Assembly (NCBI GenBank): GCA_937868015.1
Contig: CALMLW010000175.1
Location: forward strand, 1-47,055
Direction of reading: 5' to 3'
DNA length: 47,055 nucleotides
Origin: an uncultured Synergistaceae bacterium
GTDB taxonomy: Bacteria; Synergistota; Synergistia; Synergistales; Aminiphilaceae
Under the pieces are notes generated by a model. That model saw only the letters and a list, made by a program, of their open reading frames with translations. It was not told the DNA's origin and did no database searches. Shown one piece after another: positions 38,827-47,055 of the stretch (position 1 is the stretch's first letter; the number at the start of each line of letters is the position of its first letter). Position numbers and translations under genes: made by a program.

Positions 38827-40416
38827 ATGGAAAAAAGTGGACCGTTTTACGGTTGGCAGCTCGCGGCGGCGGATCGCCTGGCGGGCAAGAGCGGAGTGTT
38901 GGCGGCCCCCACGGGGTCTGGGAAGACCTGGGTGGCCTATCTTTGGGCGGGCATCCTGGATCGGGAGGGGAGGATCCACACCCCCCCGGAGCGGGTGATC
39001 TTCACCGCTCCCATCAAGGCCCTCTCCAACGAGCGCTATCTGGACCTGCGCTCCCTGGGGCTCGACGTGGGGCTGGAGACGGGGGACTTCAAGAAAAACG
39101 AAGGGGCTTCGGTGCTCTGCTGTACCCAGGAGATCTATACCCTGAAATACGCGGGGCGTCCGGGGATTCGTCTCGTGGTGGACGAGTTCCACTACATTTT
39201 TTCCGACAGCGAGCGGGCCCGGACGTACATCGACGGCATTCGGGCCACGGCGCCGGAGGTGCCCATCCTGGTCATGTCCGCCACCTTTGGGGGGCCCCGG
39301 AGCGTGCAGCGCTATCTTTCCCGGATCACGAACCGCCCCTTTGTGCTCCACGAGAGCGTGGATCGGGCCACGGAACTGATCTTTCTGGAAAGATCCGTAC
39401 GCCGCTTTGGGGAGATCCACGACGCCCTGATCTTTCTCTTTTCCCGGGACGGGGTGACGGAAGTGGCGGACCAGGTGGCCCGGAGCCGCTCGGTGCTCCC
39501 CGACGAAAAGCTCCGGAGGCTGGACGACATCGCCGCCATTCTGGGGGTGCCCCAGGTGCCCCTGCCTCTGATGAAGGGGGTGGGGACGTACCACGGGAGT
39601 CTCCTGCCCAAGGAAAAACTCCTGGTGGAAACGGCGTTCCGGGAGCGGCTGCTGGACGTGGTGGCGGGGACCGACGCCCTGGCGTTGGGGGTGAATCTTC
39701 CCGCAGAGACGGTGATTTTCGCCCAGCTGGCCCACTACCACAGCGAGGACCCCATCACCAAGAACGCCTTTCTCCAGATGGCGGGGCGGGCGGGGCGCAA
39801 GGGGCACTTCGATCCGGGGTACGTTACCTGGCTGGAGCACAGCCCCTGGGAAAATCGGCGCTTCGACACGGGGGCCACCTATCGGGAGCTGCTGCGCCGC
39901 CGTCCCGAACCCGCCCGGATTTTCCTGCACCCCGCCTTCGGACGTCTGCTGCGGGGGGAGGTGACCCCCGAGGAGGAGGCCTTTGTGGTGGCCTCGGGAT
40001 CGCTGCCGGAGCAGGATTTCGTGGTCTCTCTGGACGACATCCGTCGGGCGCTGCGGAAGATCGGCACCTGGACGAAGCGGCTGGTGCCTCCCCATCTGCG
40101 GCGGCGTTTTCGGGAGGTGCTGGCGGACGTGTGGTTCGAGGAGATGGAGCTGGGGCAGAACCTGGCTCTGGCGGAATTGTTCACGGCGGAAAAACGTCCG
40201 GACGCCCTGCTGGCGGCGGAGCTTCTGGAGCGCTACGAGAGAAATCGCCTCCAGGCTCTGCTGAAGATCAAGCGTTTCGCCAACGCGTTGCCCAAGGGAT
40301 ACGGCTTTCAGGGCATGGACGAGCTTGGGCGAGAGGTGGAGCGCATCGACCCCACGGTATTCACCTTCGAGGAGCGGCTACAGGAAATCCAGGAGAGCCG
40401 GATGGGCGGGCTCTGA
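38827..40416 (+). CDS. superfamily 2 helicase (Ski2-like/DEAD-box related)
   Basis: ATP-dependent nucleic acid helicase (529 aa). Motif I is LAAPTGSGKTWVAYL, Ia TAPIKALSNERY, motif II VVDEFHYIFSD (DEFH, the Ski2-type variant), motif III VMSATFGG, then the second RecA domain with GTDALALGVNLPAETVIF and motif VI LQMAGRAGRKGHF. A C-terminal helical region (about 380-529) may be specific for its RNA or DNA partner. It is shorter than Ski2/Hel308 proteins and lacks a ratchet or winged helix I can see. ATG 38827 is chosen because GGAGG lies 7 nt upstream; the in-frame ATG 38803 lacks one. It is divergent from rrf2. Cellular role not known. Confidence 0.85.
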   Translation: MEKSGPFYGWQLAAADRLAGKSGVLAAPTGSGKTWVAYLWAGILDREGRIHTPPERVIFTAPIKALSNERYLDLRSLGLDVGLETGDFKKNEGASVLCCTQEIYTLKYAGRPGIRLVVDEFHYIFSDSERARTYIDGIRATAPEVPILVMSATFGGPRSVQRYLSRITNRPFVLHESVDRATELIFLERSVRRFGEIHDALIFLFSRDGVTEVADQVARSRSVLPDEKLRRLDDIAAILGVPQVPLPLMKGVGTYHGSLLPKEKLLVETAFRERLLDVVAGTDALALGVNLPAETVIFAQLAHYHSEDPITKNAFLQMAGRAGRKGHFDPGYVTWLEHSPWENRRFDTGATYRELLRRRPEPARIFLHPAFGRLLRGEVTPEEEAFVVASGSLPEQDFVVSLDDIRRALRKIGTWTKRLVPPHLRRRFREVLADVWFEEMELGQNLALAELFTAEKRPDALLAAELLERYERNRLQALLKIKRFANALPKGYGFQGMDELGREVERIDPTVFTFEERLQEIQESRMGGL

Positions 40417-40493
40417 GGCGAAGGGGCTTGAGACTGAAGGGGCCTTCGCTGAGGAGGCCTAAAAAGGGGAGGTAACTCGGAGGAGGGATGGGC

Positions 40494-42011
40494 ATGCTGG
40501 AATTGGTGGATCTGACGAAAAAGCTGGCCAAGGGAGAGTACAAGGAATTATCGGGGAGGCTGAGGGACCGACTGGGGGAGCTCCAGCGCCAGGCCCGGGA
40601 CCGGGGCATTCCGGTGCTTTTGGTCTTCGAGGGGTGGGAGGGGGCGGGCAAGGGAACCCTCATGAATGAGCTCATCCTCCCCCTGGATCCCCGGGGTTTC
40701 GAGGTGCGCAACCTGGGGACCCCCACCGAGGAGGAGCGGTTTTACCCCTTCCTGTGGCGCTATTGGCGATGGACCCCCGCCCGGGGGCGCCTGGTGCTCT
40801 TCAGCCGAAGCTGGTACCGCCATGTCTTCGACGATCGGCTGGAAGGACGGGTGACGGGAAAAAAGCTGGAAGAGGCCTACGGGGACATCTTGAACTTCGA
40901 GCGTCAGCTTTCCACGGGGGGGGCGCTGTTGGTGAAGTTTTTTCTTCACATCAGCGCCAAGGAGCAGAAAAAGCGCCTCAAAACCCTGGAGGATAACCCT
41001 GCTACGGCTTGGCGGGTGAGCCCCCGGGACTGGGAGCTCCACGCCCGCTACGACGAGCGGCTCCGGGTCGTGGAGGAGATGCTCCACCGCACCGATACGG
41101 GGCACGCCCCCTGGACCGTGGTGGAGGCCCACGACCGCGACTACGCCGTGGTAAAAGTCCTGGCCACTGTGGGGGAGGCCCTGGAACGGGCGCTGAAAGG
41201 GCATGACGAGACCTTCCGAAGGGGGGATGGGTTACGGCCAGGAGGGGAGGGAGAGGGCCCCCCCCCGGAGGAGAAGCCCTTTCCGGCGGGGGCCCTGCGC
41301 CCCACGGTCCTGGGCAACGTGGACCTCTCCCAGGCCATATCGCCCAAGGTCTACGACGGGGAGCTCAAGGAGCTCCAGGAGCGTTTTCGGTCGGCTCAGT
41401 ACGCCCTATACCGCAAGCGTCTTCCCCTGGTGGTGGTCTTCGAGGGGTGGGACGCGGCGGGCAAGGGGGGGTGCATCAAGCGGCTGACCCAACGCCTGGA
41501 CCCCCGGGGATATCAGGTGGTGCCCATCGCCGCTCCCAACGATCTGGAGCGGTCCCATCACTATCTGTGGCGCTTTTGGACCGCCTTTCCCAAAGGGGGG
41601 CACGTGGCGATCTTCGACCGGAGCTGGTATGGCCGGGTACTGGTGGAGCGGGTGGAGGGCTTTGCTTCGGAGGAGGAGTGGCGACGCTCCTACGGGGAGA
41701 TAAACGAAATGGAGCTCCACTGGTGCCGCTTCGGGGCCCGGGTACTGAAGTTCTGGCTGCACATAGACCAGAAAGAGCAGCTCCAGCGCTTCGAGGAGCG
41801 CCGGGACACGCCGGACAAGGCCTGGAAGATCACCGAAGAAGATTGGAGAAACCGAGAAAAGTGGCCCCAGTACGAAGCGGCGGTGGAGGAAATGCTCTGG
41901 CGCACCAGCACGATCCACGCCCCCTGGACCATCGTGGAGGCCAACGATAAGCTCTTCGCCCGCATCAAGGTGCTGCGCACCGTGGTGGAAGGGGCGGAAT
42001 CCCTGCTTTAG
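40494..42011 (+). CDS. two-domain polyphosphate kinase 2 family protein
   Basis: Polyphosphate:nucleotide phosphotransferase (505 aa) with two PPK2 domains in tandem (about 1-235 and 280-505), as in class II enzymes that phosphorylate AMP with polyphosphate. The second domain has canonical motifs: Walker A VFEGWDAAGKGGCIKRL and Walker B/lid AIFDRSWYGRVLVERVEGF. The first is altered: VFEGWEGAGKGTLMNEL and LFSRSWYRHVFDDRLEG, with the Asp of FDRSWY replaced by Ser. The second domain is therefore probably the catalytic one. ATG 40494 has GGAGGAGGG at suitable spacing; ATG 40488 is too close to it. It follows the helicase by about 80 nt and may be co-transcribed. It probably recycles AMP/ADP. Confidence 0.9.
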   Translation: MLELVDLTKKLAKGEYKELSGRLRDRLGELQRQARDRGIPVLLVFEGWEGAGKGTLMNELILPLDPRGFEVRNLGTPTEEERFYPFLWRYWRWTPARGRLVLFSRSWYRHVFDDRLEGRVTGKKLEEAYGDILNFERQLSTGGALLVKFFLHISAKEQKKRLKTLEDNPATAWRVSPRDWELHARYDERLRVVEEMLHRTDTGHAPWTVVEAHDRDYAVVKVLATVGEALERALKGHDETFRRGDGLRPGGEGEGPPPEEKPFPAGALRPTVLGNVDLSQAISPKVYDGELKELQERFRSAQYALYRKRLPLVVVFEGWDAAGKGGCIKRLTQRLDPRGYQVVPIAAPNDLERSHHYLWRFWTAFPKGGHVAIFDRSWYGRVLVERVEGFASEEEWRRSYGEINEMELHWCRFGARVLKFWLHIDQKEQLQRFEERRDTPDKAWKITEEDWRNREKWPQYEAAVEEMLWRTSTIHAPWTIVEANDKLFARIKVLRTVVEGAESLL

Positions 42012-42167
42012 CCCCGGATGCCCGGATGGGGGTGATCTTGGGGGCCTTTGGGTGGAGCCCCGGGGGACGATGGATCCCCCTCTCGGGGGGGGCTCCTCCG
42101 AGGCCTTCGTGGTATACTGTCTTTCGGGATTGAGACCCCGATATTTTTTCGATGCGAGGTGATTTTT

Positions 42168-43454
42168 ATGCCGAATGAAAAGGCCTTGGCGACGGTGCGG
42201 GACCTCCGGCCCGTGGCCTGGAAGGCCCCCCTTCGCCCCCCGGCGGGGGAGGTTTTGGCGCGTCACTCCTTGGGCCTTCGCGACGTGAGAGAAGCCGAAG
42301 CCCGGCTGGATCGCTTCGCCCCCCTGGTGCGGCGCCTCTTTCCCGAAACAAAAGATGGGATCATCGAATCCCCCCTGAGAAGCGTGGAGGCCTTTGCCGC
42401 CCTGTTGGGAGAGGAGACGGGACGCCCCCTTCAGGGACGTTTTTTTGCCAAGGCGGACAACATGCTCCGCATCGCGGGATCCATCAAGGCCCGGGGAGGG
42501 ATCTACGAAGTGCTCTCCGTGGCGGAGCGCATCGCCCTGCAGACGGGCTTTCTGGAGATGGGGGAAAATTACGCCCGGATGGGCGACCCCCGGGGGCGGG
42601 AGCTCTTTGGCCGGTACCATATCGCCGTGGGATCCACGGGGAACTTGGGTATTTCCATCGGCACCATGGCGGCGGCGATGGGTTTTCGGGCCACGGTGCA
42701 CATGTCCCAGGACGCCAAACAGTGGAAAAAAGACCTCCTGCGGGAGCGGGGGGCCGCCGTGGTGGAGTACGCCGAAGACTACTCCAAGGCGGTGGAGGCG
42801 GGGCGTTTGGCGTGTCATGAGGTGCCGGGGGGGCACTTCGTGGATGACGAACGTTCCCTGGACCTTTTTCTGGGCTACGCTGTGGCGGCCCTGCGGCTGA
42901 AGGGGCAGCTCGACGAGGCGGGGGTGACGGTGGACGGGGCCCACCCCCTGTTGGTCTACCTCCCCTGCGGCGTGGGAGGGGCTCCGGGGGGGATTACCTT
43001 TGGCCTCAAGCTGCTCTTCGGGGACGCCGTGCGGTGCTTTTTCGTCGAGCCCACCCATGCGCCCTGCATGACCCTGGCCCTGTTGCTTAAAAACCCCCAC
43101 CTCTCGGTGAAGGACTTCGGCATCGACGGCATCACCGAGGCCGACGGCCTGGCGGTGGGGGCGCCGTCGGCCCTGGTCTACGATCTGGTGGGGGAGCTGG
43201 TGGATGGGGCCTACACGGTGGAGGACGAACCGCTCTACCGCTTGGTGGAGCTGCTTTGGAGCTCCGAAGGGCTCAAGGCGGAGCCTTCCGCCGTGTCGTC
43301 CCTCTGGGGTCCCCTGATGATGGGGGAAGACCGTCCTGGGGTCACGCACCTCGCCTGGCTCACGGGGGGGTTGTTGATCCCGGAAAACATCTTCGCCACC
43401 ATGCGCCACCGGGGGGAGCACGGGGATCGGTTGCGGGTGCCGGAGGGGCTCTAG
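42168..43454 (+). CDS. dsdA: D-serine ammonia-lyase (D-serine dehydratase)
   Basis: PLP enzyme (428 aa) that converts D-serine to pyruvate and ammonia. The PLP lysine is in GSIKARGGIYEVL; GSTGNLGISIGTMAAAMGF is the phosphate-binding loop, and PCGVGGAPGGITFGLK the glycine-rich loop, all as in DsdA. TVHMSQDAKQWKKDLLRERGA and FVEPTHAPCM are also typical. Length is close to E. coli DsdA. The ATG at 42168 follows GCGAGGTGATTTTT. A TATACT box at about 42112 may be its -10, with no clear -35. The pyruvate it makes could enter pyruvate:ferredoxin oxidoreductase encoded 1 kb away. No dsdC or dsdX neighbour. Confidence 0.93.
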   Translation: MPNEKALATVRDLRPVAWKAPLRPPAGEVLARHSLGLRDVREAEARLDRFAPLVRRLFPETKDGIIESPLRSVEAFAALLGEETGRPLQGRFFAKADNMLRIAGSIKARGGIYEVLSVAERIALQTGFLEMGENYARMGDPRGRELFGRYHIAVGSTGNLGISIGTMAAAMGFRATVHMSQDAKQWKKDLLRERGAAVVEYAEDYSKAVEAGRLACHEVPGGHFVDDERSLDLFLGYAVAALRLKGQLDEAGVTVDGAHPLLVYLPCGVGGAPGGITFGLKLLFGDAVRCFFVEPTHAPCMTLALLLKNPHLSVKDFGIDGITEADGLAVGAPSALVYDLVGELVDGAYTVEDEPLYRLVELLWSSEGLKAEPSAVSSLWGPLMMGEDRPGVTHLAWLTGGLLIPENIFATMRHRGEHGDRLRVPEGL

Positions 43455-43486
43455 TCCGGGCCCCGGGATGAGATCACCCTTTATGT

Positions 43487-43527
43487 CCGGGGCGTCGGGG
43501 GATTCCCGGCGCCCCGGGTTGTTTTTT
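43487..43527 (+). terminator. intrinsic terminator after dsdA
   Basis: CCGGGGCG (43487-43494) pairs with CGCCCCGG (43510-43517), with further CGGG/CCCG pairing inside, followed by TTGTTTTTTG. A convincing terminator for the + strand unit. Confidence 0.85.
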
Positions 43528-43598
43528 GTCGCGGGGCGTCCTCCGAAGGTACGTCCGACCGGGGCCTTGGACCCGAGCCTTCAGGAGGGGGCGGGAGT

Positions 43599-44492
43599 CT
43601 AGGAGAGCCCTAGCCCCCCCATGGCGGGGGGAAGGGGGAAGGTGGCCACGGCGGGGTCTTCTTCCGGAGAGGCTTCGCCTTCGAAGGGGCGTTCCGGGGC
43701 CAGGGCGGCGCTCCAGTCCCGCCACCGCAGGATTTCCAGGCGACCGTCGGGACGTTCGGCCAGGGCGGAGCAGCTCTCCACCCAGTCGCCGCAGTTGGCG
43801 TAGACGATGGACCGCATATTTTTCAGGGCGGGGCGATGGAGGTGGCCGCAGATGACCCCCGCAGACCTCTCCCGGGCCGTCTCCCTCAGCACGGCGGCCT
43901 CGAAGTCGCTGAGAAACCCCACGACGTCTTTTACTTTGTGCTTCAGGTAGTCCGAAAGGGACCAGGGTTCCCATCCCATCCAGGAGCGCAGGGCTCCGAG
44001 CCCCGCATTGACGCCCAAGGCGACGCCGTAGGCCCGGTCTCCCAGGCGGGCGATCCACCGGTGGCGCTTCACCACCCGGTCAAACTCGTCGCCATGGAGG
44101 ACGGAAAAGCGCCGGCCGTCGGCGGTGTGGTGAAGGGCCCGGCGACAGATCTCGATGTGGCCGAAACGGCGCCCGTCGAAGGCGTCCAGAAAGTCGTCGT
44201 GATTCCCCGTGATGTAGCAGATCCGGGTGTGCTGGGAGATCTGCAGGAGCTTTTGGATCACCCGTTGATGGGACTGGGGCCAGCGGGAGCGCTGCCGGGC
44301 CTTCCAGCCATCCACGATGTCTCCCACCAGATATAGGCTATCGCAGGAAAAAAAAGACAAGAACCGAGCCAGCTCCCGGGCCTGACACCAGGGGTTCCCG
44401 AGGTGCAGATCCGAAAGGAATAAGGCCCGAAAGGGCCGGGGCCCCGGGGGGGCGGGGGCCTCCTGGGGGGGAGGCGATGGGGGTGCGGGCAT
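43599..44492 (-). CDS. UDP-2,3-diacylglucosamine pyrophosphatase (LpxH)-like metallophosphoesterase
   Basis: Calcineurin-like metallophosphoesterase (297 aa). The five motif blocks are all visible: ALFLSDLHLGNPWC, LVGDIVDGWKAR, YITGNHDDFLDAF, VLHGDEFDRVV and GVICGHLHRPALK, then SIVYANCGDWVESC, characteristic of the LpxH-like (COG2908) branch acting on lipid A precursors. A Pro/Ala-rich N-terminal tail (about 1-22) and an acidic C-terminal tail extend the core. ATG 44492 follows AAAGGAGCATCCCG; upstream in-frame codons are not preceded by a site. It suggests an outer membrane with LPS, but some relatives have other substrates. Confidence 0.85.
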   Translation of the reverse strand: MPAPPSPPPQEAPAPPGPRPFRALFLSDLHLGNPWCQARELARFLSFFSCDSLYLVGDIVDGWKARQRSRWPQSHQRVIQKLLQISQHTRICYITGNHDDFLDAFDGRRFGHIEICRRALHHTADGRRFSVLHGDEFDRVVKRHRWIARLGDRAYGVALGVNAGLGALRSWMGWEPWSLSDYLKHKVKDVVGFLSDFEAAVLRETARERSAGVICGHLHRPALKNMRSIVYANCGDWVESCSALAERPDGRLEILRWRDWSAALAPERPFEGEASPEEDPAVATFPLPPAMGGLGLS

Positions 44493-44630
44493 TATCGGGA
44501 TGCTCCTTTCCCGCCGCCGCTCCGAAGGGGATGGGGGATAGGCCCTCCGGGGCGGGATCGCACGAGAGATTTTCCCAAAGAGGGGCACCAAGGGGACGGC
44601 CCCATCGTAACACACGGGTGGGACGACGGA

Positions 44631-44667
44631 GAGAAAAAAGAAGCGGGGGCGCCAAGGCCCCCGCTTC
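44631..44667 (-). terminator. intrinsic terminator after nifJ
   Basis: GAAGCGGGGG (44640-44649) pairs with CCCCCGCTTC (44658-44667); the minus strand continues TTTTTTCTC. Perfect 10-bp stem just downstream of the nifJ stop. Confidence 0.9.
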
Positions 44668-44684
44668 CCCAGTGTTCTCTGCTC

Positions 44685-47055
44685 TTATTTCTTTTCGAAG
44701 GACATGGAGGCCATGTGCTGGTAGCGCCGCCAGTTGAGCTTGACGATTTCCTGGGCGCAGTCCACGAGGGCCTTGGATTCCTCGGGGTGAGAGCGCTGGA
44801 GGATGTTGTAGCGGTTTTCGGCGTAGACGTAATCCGCCAGAGGCAGGGTGGGTTCCTTGCAGTCGATCTGCAGGGGGTTTTGCCCCTCTTCGATGCGCCG
44901 AGGATCGTAGCGCATGAGGATCCAGTGCCCCGAGGCCACGGCCTTCTTCTGCTGCTCCAGTCCCTGGCTCATGTCGATGCCGTGGGCGATGCAGTGGGAG
45001 TAGGCGATGATGATGGAGGGGCCGTCGTAGGATTCCGCCTCGCGGAAGGCTCTTACCGTCTGGGCATCGTTGGCCCCCAGGGACACCCGGGCCACGTAGA
45101 CGTTGCCGTAGTTCATGGCCATCATGGCGAGGTCTTTCTTGCCCCGGGGCTTGCCGCCAGCGGCGAACTTCGCCACGGCTCCCATGGGGGTGGACTTGGA
45201 CATCTGACCGCCGGTGTTGGAGTAGACCTCCGTGTCCAGCACCAGGATGTTCACGTTGCATCCCGAAGCCAGCACGTGGTCCAGCCCGCCGTAGCCGATG
45301 TCGTAGGCCCAGCCGTCGCCGCCGATGATCCACACGCTACGGCGCACCAGAGCGTCCGCCACGCCTTCCAGGACCCGGGCGTCGGGGAGGTCAATGCCCT
45401 TGAGGCACTCCCGAAGCTTGGTCACGCGATCGCGCTGGGCGGCGATGCCCTCGTCCGTGCTCTGGTCGGCCCCCAGAAGGTCTTTTACCAGAGAACCGCA
45501 GAGCTTGGTGTCGAGGCGCCCCAGGAGCTCCCGGGCGAAACCTTCCTGCTGGTCCACCGCCAGACGCATCCCCAGGCCGAACTCGGCGTTGTCCTCGAAG
45601 AGGGAGTTGGCCCAAGCGGGGCCCCGCCCCTCGGCATTTTTGGCCCAGGGGGTGGTGGGGAGGTTGCCGCCGTAGATGGAGGAGCATCCCGTGGCGTTGG
45701 CCACCATGGCCCGGTCTCCGAAGAGGGCGGAGACGAGCTTCACATAGGGGGTTTCTCCGCATCCCGCGCAGGCGCCGGAGAATTCGAAAAGCGGCCGGTA
45801 GAGGGCCAGGTCCTTCACCGTGCCGGGGTTGAGCTTGCCCTTGTCCGCCTCGGGGAGCGAGAGGAAGAACTTCCAGTTCTCCCGCTCGGTCTTCTGCAGG
45901 GGCAGCTGGGGCACCATGTTGATAGCCTTCTTCCCCTCTTCGGTCTTGCTCTTGGCGGGACAGTTCTGGACGCACAGGCCGCAACCGGTGCAGTCCTCCA
46001 CGGAGACCTGGAGGGTGTATTTCATCCCATCGAACTGCTTCCACTTGGCTTCGGTGCTCTTGAAGGTCTCCGGAGCTCCGGTCAGAAGGGCGGGATCATA
46101 GACCTTGCCTCGGATGACGGCGTGGGGGCAGACCAGGGAGCACTTGCCGCACTGGATGCACAGCTCGGGATCCCAGCTCGGGCACTCCATGGCGATGTTG
46201 CGCTTTTCCCACTGGGTGGTGGCGGAAGGGAAGGTGCCGTCGACGGGGAAGGAGCTCACCGGCAGATCGTCCCCTTCGAGGATGATCATGGGGCCTTCGG
46301 TCTGGCGGACGAAGTCCGGGGCCTCGGCGGGCACCGGGAGCAGCAGGTCGAAGGTGCTGGTGACCTGCCCGGGGTTTTTCACCTCGAAGAGGTTCGCCAG
46401 GGCGGCGTCCACGGAGGCGAAGTTCTGCTGCACCACCGCCTCGCCCTTCTTGCCGTAGGTCTTTTGGATGGACGACTTGATGGATTCGATGGCCTCTTCC
46501 CGGGGAAGCACGCCGCTGATGGCGAAGAAGCAGGTCTGCATGATGCTGTTGATGCGGCCCCCCATACCGGTCTCATGGGCCACTTTGTAGGCATCGATGA
46601 CGTAGAAGCGGATCTTCTTGTCGAGAATGCGCTTCTGGGTGATCCGGGGCAGCTTGTCCCAGACCTCCTCGGGGCCGTAGACGCTGTTGAGGAGGAAAAC
46701 GGACTCCGGGGCGGCGTGGCGGAGCATGTCCAGCCGCTCGATGAAGGAGAACTGATGGCACGCCACGAAGTTCGCCCGGTTGATGAGGTAGGGGGCCCGG
46801 ATCACCTTGGGGCCGAAGCGCAGGTGAGACACGGTGATGCCTCCGGACTTCTTGGAGTCGTATACGAAGTACCCCTGGGCGTAGTTTTCCGTGTCGTCGC
46901 CGATGATCTTGATGGAGTTCTTGTTGGCGCCCACAGTGCCATCGGCCCCCAGGCCGAAGAAGAGGCACCGGGTGGTCTTGGGATCCTCGGTGGAGAAGCT
47001 CTCGTCCACGGCGAGGCTCAGGTGGGTTACATCGTCCACGATGCCCACGGTGAAG
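44685..47055 (-). CDS. nifJ: pyruvate:ferredoxin (flavodoxin) oxidoreductase, partial (N-terminus beyond window)
   Basis: C-terminal part (about 790 of an expected 1170-1200 residues) of the single-chain enzyme that oxidises pyruvate to acetyl-CoA and CO2 and reduces ferredoxin. The gene runs off the window end; there is no start here. Visible: the gamma domain (GADGTVGANKNSIKIIGDD, GYFVYDSKKSGGITVSHLRFG), a two-cluster ferredoxin domain (CIQCGKCSLVCP and CTGCGLCVQNCP), and the thiamine diphosphate domain with proximal cluster cysteines (CAGCGETPYVKL, ATGCSSIYGGNLP) and GGDGWAYDIGYGGLDHVLA, YSNTGGQMSKSTP. All key residues are intact. It is the central step for pyruvate from serine, citrate-derived oxaloacetate and other amino acids. 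Confidence 0.96.
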   Translation of the reverse strand, partial: FTVGIVDDVTHLSLAVDESFSTEDPKTTRCLFFGLGADGTVGANKNSIKIIGDDTENYAQGYFVYDSKKSGGITVSHLRFGPKVIRAPYLINRANFVACHQFSFIERLDMLRHAAPESVFLLNSVYGPEEVWDKLPRITQKRILDKKIRFYVIDAYKVAHETGMGGRINSIMQTCFFAISGVLPREEAIESIKSSIQKTYGKKGEAVVQQNFASVDAALANLFEVKNPGQVTSTFDLLLPVPAEAPDFVRQTEGPMIILEGDDLPVSSFPVDGTFPSATTQWEKRNIAMECPSWDPELCIQCGKCSLVCPHAVIRGKVYDPALLTGAPETFKSTEAKWKQFDGMKYTLQVSVEDCTGCGLCVQNCPAKSKTEEGKKAINMVPQLPLQKTERENWKFFLSLPEADKGKLNPGTVKDLALYRPLFEFSGACAGCGETPYVKLVSALFGDRAMVANATGCSSIYGGNLPTTPWAKNAEGRGPAWANSLFEDNAEFGLGMRLAVDQQEGFARELLGRLDTKLCGSLVKDLLGADQSTDEGIAAQRDRVTKLRECLKGIDLPDARVLEGVADALVRRSVWIIGGDGWAYDIGYGGLDHVLASGCNVNILVLDTEVYSNTGGQMSKSTPMGAVAKFAAGGKPRGKKDLAMMAMNYGNVYVARVSLGANDAQTVRAFREAESYDGPSIIIAYSHCIAHGIDMSQGLEQQKKAVASGHWILMRYDPRRIEEGQNPLQIDCKEPTLPLADYVYAENRYNILQRSHPEESKALVDCAQEIVKLNWRRYQHMASMSFEKK

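Noticed and set aside
41406-43421. 671-codon minus-strand open frame
   Set aside because: Antisense to the polyphosphate kinase and D-serine dehydratase genes; no recognisable motif.
1-47055. tRNA, rRNA, CRISPR array, insertion sequence or phage genes
   Set aside because: No cloverleaf-like TTCGA-loop candidates outside genes, no regular repeat-spacer array, and no transposase, integrase or terminal inverted repeats were seen on reading through the window.

Overview
The window is GC-rich (roughly two-thirds G+C by eye) and densely coded. It looks like the chromosome of a strictly anaerobic, amino-acid-fermenting bacterium. The gene set is trans-4-hydroxyproline dehydratase, D-serine dehydratase, glutaminase, pyruvate:ferredoxin oxidoreductase, phosphotransbutyrylase/butyrate kinase pairs, hybrid cluster protein and a LysW-type biosynthetic cluster. 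With an LpxH-like phosphoesterase that hints at a diderm envelope, a Synergistota-like organism is the best guess. This is inference from gene content; no rRNA or other phylogenetic marker is present. No tRNA, rRNA, CRISPR array, insertion sequence or phage gene was seen.

Region 1 (1-5227, +): a terminator or attenuator, a 55-codon ORF, a small citrate synthase/citryl-CoA lyase-type enzyme, then a tightly overlapping lysY-lysZ-lysJ-lysK set (carrier-protein route to lysine or arginine). The lysW carrier and the lysX ligase are not in the window. Region 2 (5228-11055): a 54-aa minus-strand gene behind a consensus promoter and a leader hairpin, a gene-free lower-GC stretch, a chemoreceptor, an M24 peptidase, a tandem SH3-like protein and glutaminase. 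Region 3 (11305-15651, +): buk-like, ptb, ptb, buk in mirror order; the first kinase has lost canonical motifs. Region 4 (15737-22868): a soluble hybrid histidine kinase, thiol peroxidase, an orphan solute-binding protein and a membrane HD-GYP sensor.

Region 5 (22970-26477, +): hypE-hypD (hydroxyproline dehydratase and its activase) with promoter, possible leader terminator and a palindrome. Region 6 (26513-35989, -): a catabolic block of GntR regulator, HD-domain protein, two LeuC/LeuD-type hydro-lyases, an isocitrate-dehydrogenase-family enzyme and citrate lyase CitD-CitE-CitF, with a perfect FadR-type operator upstream of the regulator. Region 7 (36120-43454): cupin, hybrid cluster protein, Rrf2 regulator, then on the + strand a Ski2-like helicase, a two-domain polyphosphate kinase 2 and D-serine dehydratase. 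Region 8 (43599-47055, -): LpxH-like phosphoesterase and the C-terminal two-thirds of pyruvate:ferredoxin oxidoreductase, cut by the window edge.

Read together, the window suggests fermentation of glutamine/glutamate, hydroxyproline, D-serine and other amino acids. The most interesting possibility is that Region 6 runs backwards: 2-oxoglutarate is carboxylated to isocitrate, isomerised to citrate and cleaved to acetate plus oxaloacetate, with pyruvate:ferredoxin oxidoreductase and acyl-phosphate kinases downstream. A competing idea is that some of the Region 6 hydro-lyase and dehydrogenase genes also serve homocitrate/homoisocitrate chemistry for the LysYZJK pathway.
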